NCBI RefSeq assembly: GCF_005768555.2
Contig: NZ_VCHX02000129.1
Location: 129,573 to 193,572, forward strand
Reading direction: 5' to 3'
Length of the DNA stretch: 64,000 bases
From: Streptomyces sporangiiformans
GTDB lineage: Bacteria > Actinomycetota > Actinomycetes > Streptomycetales > Streptomycetaceae
This document shows positions 8,591-16,877 of this stretch, one piece after another. The notes under the pieces are model-generated. The model did not search any database and was not told the origin of the DNA. It saw nothing but the letters and a program-made list of their open reading frames with translations. Numbering within the stretch: position 1 is the stretch's first letter; the number at the start of each line of letters is the position of its first letter. The translations under genes and the position numbers were made by a program.

Positions 8591-9767
8591 ACCGATCACC
8601 AAGGCCGGCGGAACCGTCCACTGGGTGGGCACCGGCCTGTCCACGGGCAGCGGCCTGCGGGTGCTGGCCGACACGGCTCACACGGTCGTGGTCTGGGGCC
8701 GTACGCAGGAGAGGGCCCAGAGCTGCCTCTCCCGGCTCGGCATGACCGGCCGGGCCGCCGTCCGGGGTTACGATCCGGCGCGGCTCGCCGGGGAACTCCG
8801 CGCCGGCGACGTCGTCGTGTCGATGCTCCCCGCCACCGAGCACCCCGTGCTGCTGCGGCTGTGCATCGAGCGGAACGCTCACTTCGCGTGCAGCAGTTAT
8901 GCGTCCGAAGCCCTCCTCGCCGAGGCGCCGGCCGCCGAGAAGGCGGGCCTGGCGGTGCTCGCCGAGGCCGGCCTCGACCCGGGCATCGACCACCTCTTCG
9001 CGGACCTGCTGGTCGCCAGGGGACGTGAGGTGGTCGGCGATGGGCCGGCCACAGCGGAGTTCACCTCCTACTGCGGCGGAATCCCCGCTGTCCCCAACGA
9101 GTTCCGCTACCGCTTCAGCTGGGCGCCACGCGGGGTGCTGGGTGCGCTGCGCGCCCCCGCGCGCTACATCGAGGACGGGACGGAGAAGACCGTCGACCTG
9201 CCCTGGACCGTCACCCGCCCGCACGTATTGGACGGCGAGGGATTCGAGGTCTACCCGAACCGGGACAGCCTCCCCTATCTCTCCCAGTACGCCTTCCCGG
9301 CCGCCTGGCGGCCGCGCACGTTCGTCCGGGGCACCCTGCGCCTGGCCGGATGGCTGGATGCGTGGGCCGACGTCTTCGCCACCGTGCGGACCGGCGACGG
9401 CGACCGGATCGCCGCCCTCGCAGACGACCTCGCCGTCCGCCACCCGACCACCGACGCCGACCGGGACCGGGTGGTCCTCGCGGTGAGCCTCGACCTCCGG
9501 GGCGCAGACGGCACCGAATGGCGCGGTGCGTACCTGCTCGACGCCGTCGGCGACGCCGACGAGAGCGCCATGGCGCGGTGCGTGTCGCTGCCACTGGCCC
9601 ACGGGGTCGCACGGATCCTCGACGGCGACGCACCCGCCGGCCTGCGTCTGGCCGCCCAGGGCGGCCAGGACGCCCGGCGGTGGCTGGACTTCCTCGGCAC
9701 GCACGGCATCCGCTGGCGGTACGACGAGAGCCCCGCGACGGCTCAGGCACCGAACCGGGGCGCCTGA
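8583..9767 (+). CDS. Saccharopine dehydrogenase, glutamate-forming type (Lys9-like)
   Basis: A 394-residue oxidoreductase of the Sacchrp_dh_NADP family. The N-terminal Rossmann loop is WVGTGLSTGSG, unlike the usual GxGxxG. Typical family segments follow: VVVSMLPATEHP, LAEAGLDPGIDHLFADLL and SYCGGIPAVPNEFRYRFSW-P-RGVL. It starts 8 bp inside the Lys1-like gene, so the two are coupled. Known reaction of the family: oxidative cleavage of saccharopine to glutamate and 2-aminoadipate-6-semialdehyde, which cyclises to piperideine-6-carboxylate. Use of a related amino-acid adduct instead of saccharopine is possible, because the dinucleotide loop is modified. Confidence 0.85.
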   Translation: MAEPITKAGGTVHWVGTGLSTGSGLRVLADTAHTVVVWGRTQERAQSCLSRLGMTGRAAVRGYDPARLAGELRAGDVVVSMLPATEHPVLLRLCIERNAHFACSSYASEALLAEAPAAEKAGLAVLAEAGLDPGIDHLFADLLVARGREVVGDGPATAEFTSYCGGIPAVPNEFRYRFSWAPRGVLGALRAPARYIEDGTEKTVDLPWTVTRPHVLDGEGFEVYPNRDSLPYLSQYAFPAAWRPRTFVRGTLRLAGWLDAWADVFATVRTGDGDRIAALADDLAVRHPTTDADRDRVVLAVSLDLRGADGTEWRGAYLLDAVGDADESAMARCVSLPLAHGVARILDGDAPAGLRLAAQGGQDARRWLDFLGTHGIRWRYDESPATAQAPNRGA

Positions 9768-9848
9768 GCAGGCAGCGAGCCCGAACGCGCCCGAGTAGGC
9801 ACCCAACCAGGCACCCGACCAGGCACTGACCCAGGAGATCACGCAGAC

Positions 9849-11192
9849 ATGACCGAAGCCGCACCCGCGTCCGGCCGTCCTGACGACAAGGCCAGGGCGT
9901 TCATCCTGACCGGCTCCTTCCCGGTGATCCGCCGCAACCCGCTGTACTTGACCGAACTCTCCCGGCGCGGCCTGAAGATCCTCGTCATCACCGCCGACTC
10001 CTACCGGGAACAGGCCGCCGAGGCGATGGCCGACACATCCAACCCCGCCTCGCAGATCACCGACATCGCCTACGTCACCGGGGACTTCACCGTCCAGGGC
10101 GCCTTCGTCGCCGGCGCCGTCGCCCGCACCACCGCCTGGCGCGACACATACACGATCGTCGGCGCGTACGCCGTCGGCGACTACCTCGCCGAGCCGACCG
10201 GTCTGCTCGCCGACGGCCTCGGGGTGCGCTCACCCGGCCTGCGGGCCAGTCGCGCCAGTCGCGCCAAGTTCCTGCAGCGGTGGTACCTCCCCGAACTCAG
10301 CCCCGCCTCACTCACCATCCCGGCCGGGGAACGCGACACCGCCGACCTGGACGCGGTGGCCTTCCCTGCTGTGGTCAAACCTGCCTCGCGGGCCTCCAGT
10401 TCCGGCGTCGGGACCGTCACCGACCTGACAGCACTGCGCCGGCAGCTCGCCACGTACCCGGACCACGAGGTCGTGCTCGTCGAACAGAAGGTCATCGGCC
10501 CGGAGTTCTCCGTCGAGAGCCTCGTCCAGGACGGCCGGGTGATCTTCGCGTCGGTGACCGGCAAGGACACCACGGACAGCCATACAGGTACCTTCGTCGA
10601 ACTCGCCCACAGCGTCCCCAGCGCACGCGACGACCTGGGCGACACCCTGCTGGACGCCAACCGGCGGCTGCTGGACGGGCTGGCGTTCCAGGACGGGATC
10701 ACCCACTCGGAGTGGCGGGTCGGTGAGGACGGACGCCCCTTCCTGATGGAAGTGGCGGCCCGTACTCCGGGCGACGGACTGCTGGTGCTCTACCAGCTCG
10801 CCACCGGCCGCCCCCTCGAACCGGAGATTCTCCGCATCGCGCTCGGCGAATCCGCCACCTACCCAATACCCCGCCGCTGGACGCGACAGGTCTACCTGGA
10901 GCACGATCCCGGGACGCTGGAGGACGTCATCGTCGACTGGCCGGGAGTACGACCCGAGTGGATCGGCGACAGCGGCGTTTGGCCGGAGATCAAGCCCGGT
11001 GCCGTGGACGACCCGCCGACCCTGCGTGCCGTACTGGTCCTCAAGAAACGCGGCAGCCTGCTGGAACCGCTGTCCAGCTCGGACGACCGGTCCGTCACCT
11101 TCTTCATCGACGCGCCCACACCCGACGCACTCGACGCCTTCGAACAGCGCGTCCGCGCCTGTGTCCGCATCATCACCGGCGGACGCACGTGA
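9849..11192 (+). CDS. ATP-grasp ligase (amino-acid ligase type)
   Basis: A 447-residue ATP-grasp protein. Seen: a pre-ATP-grasp N-terminal domain (AFILTGSFPVIRRNPLYLTEL), the nucleotide-binding lysine strand FPAVVKPASRASSSGVG, VLVEQKVIGPEFSVESLV (carboxylate/ATP-binding strand) and HSEWRVGEDGRPFLMEVAART-P-GDG, carrying the Glu and Arg that bind Mg-ATP. Family members activate a carboxylate as acyl phosphate and join it to an amine, often an amino acid. There is no NRPS, so this is the likely amide-forming step of the cluster. ATG 9849 has AGGAG upstream. The 81-bp gap before it holds three imperfect copies of a CCAGGCACCCGA-like unit. The stop overlaps the next start. Confidence 0.84.
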   Translation: MTEAAPASGRPDDKARAFILTGSFPVIRRNPLYLTELSRRGLKILVITADSYREQAAEAMADTSNPASQITDIAYVTGDFTVQGAFVAGAVARTTAWRDTYTIVGAYAVGDYLAEPTGLLADGLGVRSPGLRASRASRAKFLQRWYLPELSPASLTIPAGERDTADLDAVAFPAVVKPASRASSSGVGTVTDLTALRRQLATYPDHEVVLVEQKVIGPEFSVESLVQDGRVIFASVTGKDTTDSHTGTFVELAHSVPSARDDLGDTLLDANRRLLDGLAFQDGITHSEWRVGEDGRPFLMEVAARTPGDGLLVLYQLATGRPLEPEILRIALGESATYPIPRRWTRQVYLEHDPGTLEDVIVDWPGVRPEWIGDSGVWPEIKPGAVDDPPTLRAVLVLKKRGSLLEPLSSSDDRSVTFFIDAPTPDALDAFEQRVRACVRIITGGRT

Positions 11193-11392
11193 GCGGCGTC
11201 ACTCAGGAGGTGGCGCCCGGGGCCGAGAAGGTGACCGTTGGAGCCACCTTCCAGCGGGCCTCACTCGCGGCGAAGACCTTCCTCGTCTCCGAAGGACATC
11301 TGGTCTGGCCGGTTTTCGCCGCTGGTTCCGTGGCCGCGACCATCCTGATCCTCGCCGCGGTGCCGGGCAGGACAGCGCCCGCCACGGAGTGA
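11189..11392 (+). CDS. Small single-helix membrane protein of the cluster (67 aa)
   Basis: The gene begins at GTG 11189, which overlaps the ATP-grasp stop (GTGA), a strong sign of translational coupling. The 67-residue product has a polar N-terminal half (EVAPGAEKVTVGATFQRA) and one membrane segment near residues 40-58 (LVWPVFAAGSVAATILILAA), then a short PGRTAPATE tail. No family is recognised. It could anchor the ATP-grasp enzyme or assist the exporter encoded next. Both are inference from position. Confidence 0.6.
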   Translation: MSGVTQEVAPGAEKVTVGATFQRASLAAKTFLVSEGHLVWPVFAAGSVAATILILAAVPGRTAPATE

Positions 11393-11441
11393 ATCGCACG
11401 GCCCGAGAACAGAGAACAGCGGTACGAGGGAGCGGTGGTCC

Positions 11442-12482
11442 ATGACGGTCCGGACGGCGGCGGTACGGCGAGGCGACGAATGGCGGGCGCTGCTCGCGGC
11501 CGGGATCACGGTGCTGTTGTGGGCCTCGGCGTTCGTCGTCATCCGCGACGCGGCGCCGCACTTCTCCCCGGGCGCGCTCGCCCTCGGCAGGCTACTGGTC
11601 GGCTCGGCGGTGCTGGGCGCCTTCCTGGCCGTACGCGGCGAGGGGCTTCCGCCGCGCGCCGCGTGGCCGGGCATCCTCGGCTCCGGAGTGCTGTGGTTCG
11701 GGGTGTACTTCGTCGCCCTGAACTGGGGCGAGCAGTGGGTCGACGCGGGTACCGCGTCCCTCGTGGTGAACATCGGCCCGATCCTGATCGCGCTGCTCAG
11801 CGGCTGGCTGCTGGGCGAGGGATTCCCGGCGCGGCTGATGACCGGCGTGGCACTGGCCTTCGCGGGCGCCGGCGTGGTCGGCCTCGCCGGCTCGGACGCG
11901 GGTCGGGCGCCGTTGCTCGGTGTACTGCTCTGCCTGCTCGCCGCCGTCGGCTGCGCCACCGGGGTCCTGGCCCAGAAGCCCGCTCTCGGCCACGCCTCCG
12001 CGCTTCAGGTCACCACCTTCGGCTGCGCCGTCGGCGCGGCGGCGTGCATGCCGTTCGCCGGTGTACTGGTCCACGACCTGGCGGCGGCGCCGACGCGCGC
12101 CGCGCTCGGCATGGTCTACCTGGGGGTGTTCCCGACGGCGTTGGCCTTCTACACCTGGGCCTACGCGCTGGCGCGCACGACCGCTGGAAAGATGGCCGCC
12201 ACGACGTACATGGTGCCGGCCGTCGTCGTGTTGATGTCGTGGCTGTTGCTCGGCGAGGTGCCCACCCTGCCGGCCCTGGCGGGCGGAGCGCTGTGTCTGG
12301 CGGGCGTCGCGATCTCGCGCCGTACTGCGCGCACGGAGCGTACGTCCCCGCAGAAGGACGCTTCCCCGGCGAACTCGGACCTTGCCGCCGAAACCCCTGG
12401 CCCGCCCGCGGCGAACCCGCCGCGGCGCCCGCAGCAGGGCGAATTTCACGAGGAGGAGAACCCCGATGGACTCCGCCGTTGA
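11442..12482 (+). CDS. EamA/DMT-family exporter
   Basis: A 346-residue membrane protein with about ten hydrophobic segments in two EamA repeats (roughly residues 15-150 and 160-300). Typical features are ITVLLWASAFVVIRDAAPHFSPGALALGRL at the start of repeat one and FPTALAFYTWAYALARTTAGK in repeat two. The last ~45 residues are a polar cytoplasmic tail rich in Pro, Ala and Arg. The DMT superfamily exports amino acids, metabolites and drugs, so here it is the likely product exporter and resistance function. ATG 11442 lies 49 bases after the small membrane protein gene, and the end overlaps the next gene by 17 bp. Confidence 0.88.
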   Translation: MTVRTAAVRRGDEWRALLAAGITVLLWASAFVVIRDAAPHFSPGALALGRLLVGSAVLGAFLAVRGEGLPPRAAWPGILGSGVLWFGVYFVALNWGEQWVDAGTASLVVNIGPILIALLSGWLLGEGFPARLMTGVALAFAGAGVVGLAGSDAGRAPLLGVLLCLLAAVGCATGVLAQKPALGHASALQVTTFGCAVGAAACMPFAGVLVHDLAAAPTRAALGMVYLGVFPTALAFYTWAYALARTTAGKMAATTYMVPAVVVLMSWLLLGEVPTLPALAGGALCLAGVAISRRTARTERTSPQKDASPANSDLAAETPGPPAANPPRRPQQGEFHEEENPDGLRR

Positions 12483-15036
12483 GGCGCCAGAAGCTCTGCC
12501 AGGTCTGCCGGAGTGGGAGACGGGCTTCGTCGGGCGGGCGGCCGAACGCGCCGCCGTCCGCGCGGCGCTGGGCCCGGAGCGGCTGGTGTCCCTCACCGGC
12601 CCCGCCGGTGTGGGCAAGACCCGGCTCGCCGCCGCCGTTGCCTCCGAGGCGGTGAAGGAGTTCCCCGCAGGCCAAGGCTTCGCCGAACTCGTCCCCGTAC
12701 GGCCGGACTTCCTCGCCCAGGCTGTGGCGGCCGCGCTGGGGGTGACCGAGCGGCCGGGGCAACCCCTGGAACAGGCGCTGCAGGAGCGGCTCGGCCAGGG
12801 CCGCTGCCTGCTCGTCGTCGACGGCTGCGAGCACTTCCCCGACGCGGTCGCGGGCCTGATCGGCCGGCTTCTTGACGGGTGCCCCGGGCTCGTCGTCCTG
12901 ACCACCGGCCGCGAACCCCTTGGGCTCGCCGGAGAACACGTACTGAAGGTGGAGCCGCTGCCCATGGCCGAGGAGCCGGCGACCGGGGCAGTAGCGCTCT
13001 TCCTGGACCGCGCCCGGGAATCCGGGTGCGACCGGCGGCTCGCTGAGCAGGTGTGCTCCCAGTGGGGCGGCGTACCGCTGGCCATCGAACTGGCCGCCGC
13101 CCGCGCCCGGTCGCTCGGAACGGCGCTCGACGACCGCCACGCGCCCGGCGAGGCGACGGAGCGGGCCATCGAGTGGAGCTACAGCTTGCTCGACGCCGAC
13201 GAGCGCCGACTGCTCCGGCGGCTCGGCGTGTTCCTGCGCGGATTCGACGCCGCGTCGGCCCACGCCGTCGGCGACGGCCTCGACACCGCCGGCACCGTGT
13301 CGCTCCTCGACCGGCTCGCCGCCCGCGCCTTGCTCGTACGCGGCCGTGGCACGAGCACCGGTCTTTGGCGGATGCCGGGCGCCGTACGGGCCGTGGCGCT
13401 GGAACGGCTCAGCGCCGAGGGCGAAGCGGCGGAATGCCGTGCCCGCCACCTGGCATGGGCGACCGCTACCGCCCAACGGCTGGAGCGGGCCGCAGCCGGA
13501 GCAGACCGGTCCGACCGGCCGGGCCAGTTCTGGCAGGCCCGGTTCGACCAGCTTGCCGACGACCTGCGCGCGGCACTGGACGGCGCCGGCGCGCACCCCG
13601 CGCCCGAGCCGCACCGACTGGCCCGAGCTCTGGCCCGCCTCTGCTACGCCCGGCAGTTCCTCGTGGAGGCCCGGGCGCACTTTGAGACGGCCGGTGCCCT
13701 TGCGCCCGGACCCTCCGAGGCGGCGGCCGACCTGCGGGCGGCGGCCGACGTGGCCATGGCCGAGCACCGCGGCGACCTGGCCTACCCGTTGCTGCGCGCA
13801 TCGGCCGAGTACGCCGCCACCGCCGACGACGCGGCCGCGCAGGCCGTCGCGCTCTCCTTCGCCGCCTGCATCGGAAGCCGTTTTCCCGCCACATTCACCG
13901 ACCTGCTGCCGTACGAGGAGCTGCGCCCGCTGCTGGAGGAGGCCAAACGCCTCGCGCCGCCGGAGGACCGGCTCGTCGCCGCGTACGTGGCGGCAGCCGA
14001 GGCCTGGAACGCCACCGGCCAGAAGACCGCCCCGGCCGCCGAACTGGCCCAGGCGGCGCTGGACTCCGCGCGGGCCGCCGCCGACCCGGTACTGATCGCC
14101 GGGGCCATCGACGCGGTGTGCAGCGGCTATGGCGTCACCGGCCGGTTCCGCGAAGCCCACAGCCTGAGCGACGAACGGCTGCGGCTCTTCGACCGGCTGC
14201 CCCGCCACGATCCCCGCATCGGCCTTGAGATCATCGACACCCTGCACGTGGTGCCGCTCGTCGCCGTGGCCGCCGGCGACCTGCCCCGCGCCGTGACGGC
14301 GGCCCGTCGGGCCTGGGACGATCCGCTCAGCGGCCTCTACATGAGGGCCAGCAAGAGCGTGGCACCGCTGGCGCTGTCGGGCAGGTTCGACGAGGCGCTG
14401 GACTACGCGGCCCTCATGTGGGAGGGCTGGGAGCGGGCCGGACGGCCCACCGCCCGCTGGATGGCTCCGGCCGTGCACGCCGCCGCTCTGGTCCAGGGCC
14501 TGCGCGGCAGTGGCGAGGACGACCGGCTGCACCAGGAATGGCGTGACCGTGCCCGCGGTATGGCCGCGCCCTGGGATCCGCACGGTATCGCGGCGAGTTT
14601 CGCCGCCTTCGCCGATGTTCGGGTCGCCCTGCACACAGGGGCGGTCGGCGACGCTCTTGCCGCCGCTGTGGACCTCGCGGCGACGCCGCCGTGGCCGCAG
14701 GCGCCCCATCAGTTCTACGACGCCTACTCCTGGGCCATCGCCGCCGAGACCGCCGTGGTCGCCGGACTCCCGGACGCCCGCGAACACCTCGCCGCCGCGG
14801 CGGCCGCCGGCGCCGAGAACGCCTGGGCCGCCGCCTGCCTTGCCCGCGCGGCCGGCCGGCTCCACGGCGACCAGGACGCCCTGCGGGAATCGCTCGCAGG
14901 ATGGGAGAGTATTGACGCCGCCTTCGAACGCGCCTGCACCCTCGTGCTGTTGCCCGACCGGGCCGCCGAAGGCCTCGCCCAACTGGCCTCCCTGGGCTGC
15001 CGGCCCCCGTCCGAGTTTGGGAGTGTCGTTCGATGA
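12466..15036 (+). CDS. STAND/NB-ARC ATPase, LuxR/AfsR-like without DNA-binding domain
   Basis: An 856-residue protein whose N-terminal half matches the ATPase module of large ATP-binding LuxR and SARP/AfsR regulators. Seen: FVGRAAERAAVRAAL, Walker A GPAGVGKTRL near residues 45-54, Walker B CLLVVDGCEH, VVLTTGREPLGL and VPLAIELAAARARSL. The C-terminal ~450 residues are Ala-rich helical repeats resembling a TPR-like sensor. No LuxR helix-turn-helix is visible at the C-terminus and no SARP winged helix at the N-terminus. AGGAGGA precedes ATG 12466. It is presumably a regulator or signal-integrating ATPase of the cluster acting through a partner. A sequence-truncated regulator cannot be excluded. 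Confidence 0.8.
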   Translation: MDSAVEAPEALPGLPEWETGFVGRAAERAAVRAALGPERLVSLTGPAGVGKTRLAAAVASEAVKEFPAGQGFAELVPVRPDFLAQAVAAALGVTERPGQPLEQALQERLGQGRCLLVVDGCEHFPDAVAGLIGRLLDGCPGLVVLTTGREPLGLAGEHVLKVEPLPMAEEPATGAVALFLDRARESGCDRRLAEQVCSQWGGVPLAIELAAARARSLGTALDDRHAPGEATERAIEWSYSLLDADERRLLRRLGVFLRGFDAASAHAVGDGLDTAGTVSLLDRLAARALLVRGRGTSTGLWRMPGAVRAVALERLSAEGEAAECRARHLAWATATAQRLERAAAGADRSDRPGQFWQARFDQLADDLRAALDGAGAHPAPEPHRLARALARLCYARQFLVEARAHFETAGALAPGPSEAAADLRAAADVAMAEHRGDLAYPLLRASAEYAATADDAAAQAVALSFAACIGSRFPATFTDLLPYEELRPLLEEAKRLAPPEDRLVAAYVAAAEAWNATGQKTAPAAELAQAALDSARAAADPVLIAGAIDAVCSGYGVTGRFREAHSLSDERLRLFDRLPRHDPRIGLEIIDTLHVVPLVAVAAGDLPRAVTAARRAWDDPLSGLYMRASKSVAPLALSGRFDEALDYAALMWEGWERAGRPTARWMAPAVHAAALVQGLRGSGEDDRLHQEWRDRARGMAAPWDPHGIAASFAAFADVRVALHTGAVGDALAAAVDLAATPPWPQAPHQFYDAYSWAIAAETAVVAGLPDAREHLAAAAAAGAENAWAAACLARAAGRLHGDQDALRESLAGWESIDAAFERACTLVLLPDRAAEGLAQLASLGCRPPSEFGSVVR

Positions 15037-16103
15037 CGGCCTCAGGACCCGACGCGACTGTCTTCGGACGGCTCAGTGCCGGCGGCTTCGAGCAGGTGCT
15101 GTTCAGCCACGACGCGCGAACCGGTTTGCGGTCCGTCATCGTCGTGCACGACACGACGCTCGGGCCGGCGCTGGGTGGCGTTCGGATGCACCCTTATCGG
15201 GACGAGGACGCGGCGCTGGATGACGCGTTGCGGCTGGCGCGGGCCATGACTCTGAAGGCGTCGGCTGCCGGACTGGATCTCGGCGGTGGCTGGAGCGTCG
15301 TCATCGGGGACCCGGTCCGTGACAAGACGGAGGAACTGCTGCGAGCCCATGGCCGGTTCATTGCCACACTCGGCGGCCGTTTCATTCCGGTCAACGACGT
15401 GGGCACGACCCAGGCCGACCTCAGGGTGATCGGACGCGAGGCGTCACCGGTGTGCGACAGCGGGGACCCGTCGCCCATGACGGCGCTCGGCGTGCTCGAG
15501 GGCATCCGCGCCTGTCTGCGCGCCGACGGCTCGGACGGCAGTCTGGCCGGGGTGCGGGTGTGCGTACAGGGCGTCGGCAACGTGGGCTCCGCACTCGTCG
15601 GCCTGCTCGCCGCCGAGTCCGCCGAACTGGTGGTTGCTGATATCGATCCCGCACGGGCCGCCTGTGTCGCGGAACGCTTCGGGGCGCGCGTCGTCGACCC
15701 CTCGACCATTGCGGGCACCACATGCGATGTCCTCGCGCCCTGCGCCATGGGCGCGGTGGTGAACGACGCCACGCTGCCCGGGCTGCGCTGCCGCATCATT
15801 GCCGGCGGTGCCAACAACGTGCTCGCCGCGCCCGAACATGCCGCCGCGCTGACGGCGCGCGGAATCCTGTACGCACCCGACTTCTGCGTGAACGCCGGTG
15901 GGCTGGTCTTCCTCGAAGAACAGATCCTGGGCCACGACTACACGCAGGCCGAACAACGGGTCCAGCAGGTCGGCGCACGGGTGGCCGAAGTGATCGCCCA
16001 GGCCCGCCGAACGGGCATCACGACCACCGACGCCGCCGTGGAACTAGCTCAGGCGCGCCTGCGGACGGCTGCCGAGCGGAAAGGAGCGAGTCCGGTCCGC
16101 TGA
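15033..16103 (+). CDS. Glu/Leu/Phe/Val dehydrogenase homologue lacking the catalytic lysine
   Basis: A 356-residue protein clearly of the branched-chain amino-acid dehydrogenase family (Streptomyces Vdh, LeuDH, PheDH). Seen: SVIVVHDTTLGPALGGVRM, LARAMTLKASAAGLDLGGG, NDVGTTQADL, SGDPSPMTALGVLEGI, Rossmann loop VQGVGNVGSALV and APDFCVNAGGL. The family has two active-site lysines 12 residues apart. Lys75 is kept, but the second, always GGGK in active enzymes, is Trp87 here (codon TGG 15291-15293). That lysine is the general base for oxidative deamination. The protein is therefore either inactive in the classical reaction or adapted to another one, for example imine reduction or binding. It overlaps the STAND gene (ATGA) and is the last gene of the cluster. 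Confidence 0.85.
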   Translation: MTASGPDATVFGRLSAGGFEQVLFSHDARTGLRSVIVVHDTTLGPALGGVRMHPYRDEDAALDDALRLARAMTLKASAAGLDLGGGWSVVIGDPVRDKTEELLRAHGRFIATLGGRFIPVNDVGTTQADLRVIGREASPVCDSGDPSPMTALGVLEGIRACLRADGSDGSLAGVRVCVQGVGNVGSALVGLLAAESAELVVADIDPARAACVAERFGARVVDPSTIAGTTCDVLAPCAMGAVVNDATLPGLRCRIIAGGANNVLAAPEHAAALTARGILYAPDFCVNAGGLVFLEEQILGHDYTQAEQRVQQVGARVAEVIAQARRTGITTTDAAVELAQARLRTAAERKGASPVR

Positions 16104-16171
16104 ACCCGGATCCACCGGCATGACGGACAGTTGCCCGATTTGCTGAGATCCCAAGGTCACCCGAAAAAAGA

Positions 16172-16201
16172 AACCCCAGGTCAGAGGCCTGACCTGGGGT
16201 T
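16172..16201 (-). terminator. Hairpin next to the tRNA-Thr fragment
   Basis: Perfect 13-bp stem (16172-16184 with 16189-16201) with loop AGGC, followed on the minus strand by TTTCTTTTTT. This is a good intrinsic terminator for minus-strand transcription, as expected downstream of a tRNA-Thr gene. It now sits beside only the 3' fragment of that gene. Confidence 0.8.
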
Positions 16202-16208
16202 CACCATG

Positions 16209-16252
16209 GAGCCGCCTTCGGGATTCGAACCCGAGACCTACGCATTACGAGG
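16209..16252 (-). repeat. attL-like 44-bp duplication of the tRNA-Thr 3' half
   Basis: These 44 bases are identical to 22633-22676, covering the tRNA-Thr from the anticodon loop to its 3' end. Identity stops abruptly at 16253, where G replaces T. There is no 5' half, so it is not a functional tRNA. It is the expected scar of site-specific integration into a tRNA gene by a tyrosine recombinase using the anticodon-loop-to-3'-end region. Confidence 0.85.
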
Positions 16253-16599
16253 GCTCGCGGGGTTGTGACGGCTGGTGCCGGGCGATGCCTCCGGATCCTG
16301 TTTCTCCTGGTCAGTGACGTGGGGCCTGTGCATCGCATGCCGCCTGGTCCGGCTTGGGCCGCTCCGTCCGCTCACGCAGCGCTCACGCGTGACGGCGACG
16401 CGCGCCGATGCCGTGAGCTGCGCGTGGAACTGTCTCTCCAGATGGTGTCACCAGGCAGCCGGTGGTGGAACTCGGTACACAACGCCCGTCCGTGACGCGG
16501 TAGGTGGGGGAGGGAAGGCGTGGCCCCGCAGCAGCACGAGGGCCAGTTCCTCCCGCCCATGAGCGAGTCAGGGCTCCCCCGTCCGACCTCGCCGGGCCA
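16253..16599. other. Gene-free stretch inside the island
   Basis: No convincing gene is seen. Short open frames occur on both strands, but none shows a recognisable domain or ribosome site. It probably consists of remnants left by deletion in the island. Confidence 0.4.
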
Positions 16600-16756
16600 G
16601 GCCCTCGCTTCACAGCGCAGAGTCACCGACGAGGCCGCAGCACTGCTGCGCGGCCACCGCCTCAGAGGTCACAAGTACGCCATGGACGCCGTCCTGGCAG
16701 TCATCGCGCGCTCCGCGCAAGGACCAGTCACCATCGTCACCTCTGACCCCGGCACG
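16600..16756 (+). pseudogene. Remnant of a PIN-domain (VapC-like) toxin gene
   Basis: The conceptual translation includes ASQRRVTDEAAALLR, then RGHKYAMDAVLAVIAR and GPVTIVTSDPG. This is the characteristic C-terminal half of actinobacterial PIN ribonucleases, where an Asp in MDAVLA and the TSDP motif belong to the acidic active site. The N-terminal half with the first catalytic Asp is missing, and the frame runs into unrelated sequence after TSDPG. No antitoxin gene is beside it. Read as a decayed toxin-antitoxin module. Confidence 0.5.
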
Positions 16757-16877
16757 GCAATCGGTCAACGGAATACAGGCCGGTCCAGTGACCGAACGCC
16801 GGCTCTGGCTCAAATTCGTTTTCCGACGCTAAGGTTTGGCGCCATACCCGGCGGATCGCTCCCCTGATGGGGTGGGA

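Noticed and set aside
12010..14982. A 990-codon open frame on the minus strand opposite the STAND ATPase gene.
   Set aside because: It has no domain similarity and follows the GC-skewed antisense pattern of a real gene on the other strand, which has a ribosome site and clear ATPase motifs.
16209..16252. A second tRNA gene.
   Set aside because: Only the 3' half of the tRNA-Thr sequence is present. No D arm, 5' acceptor strand or full anticodon stem can be formed.
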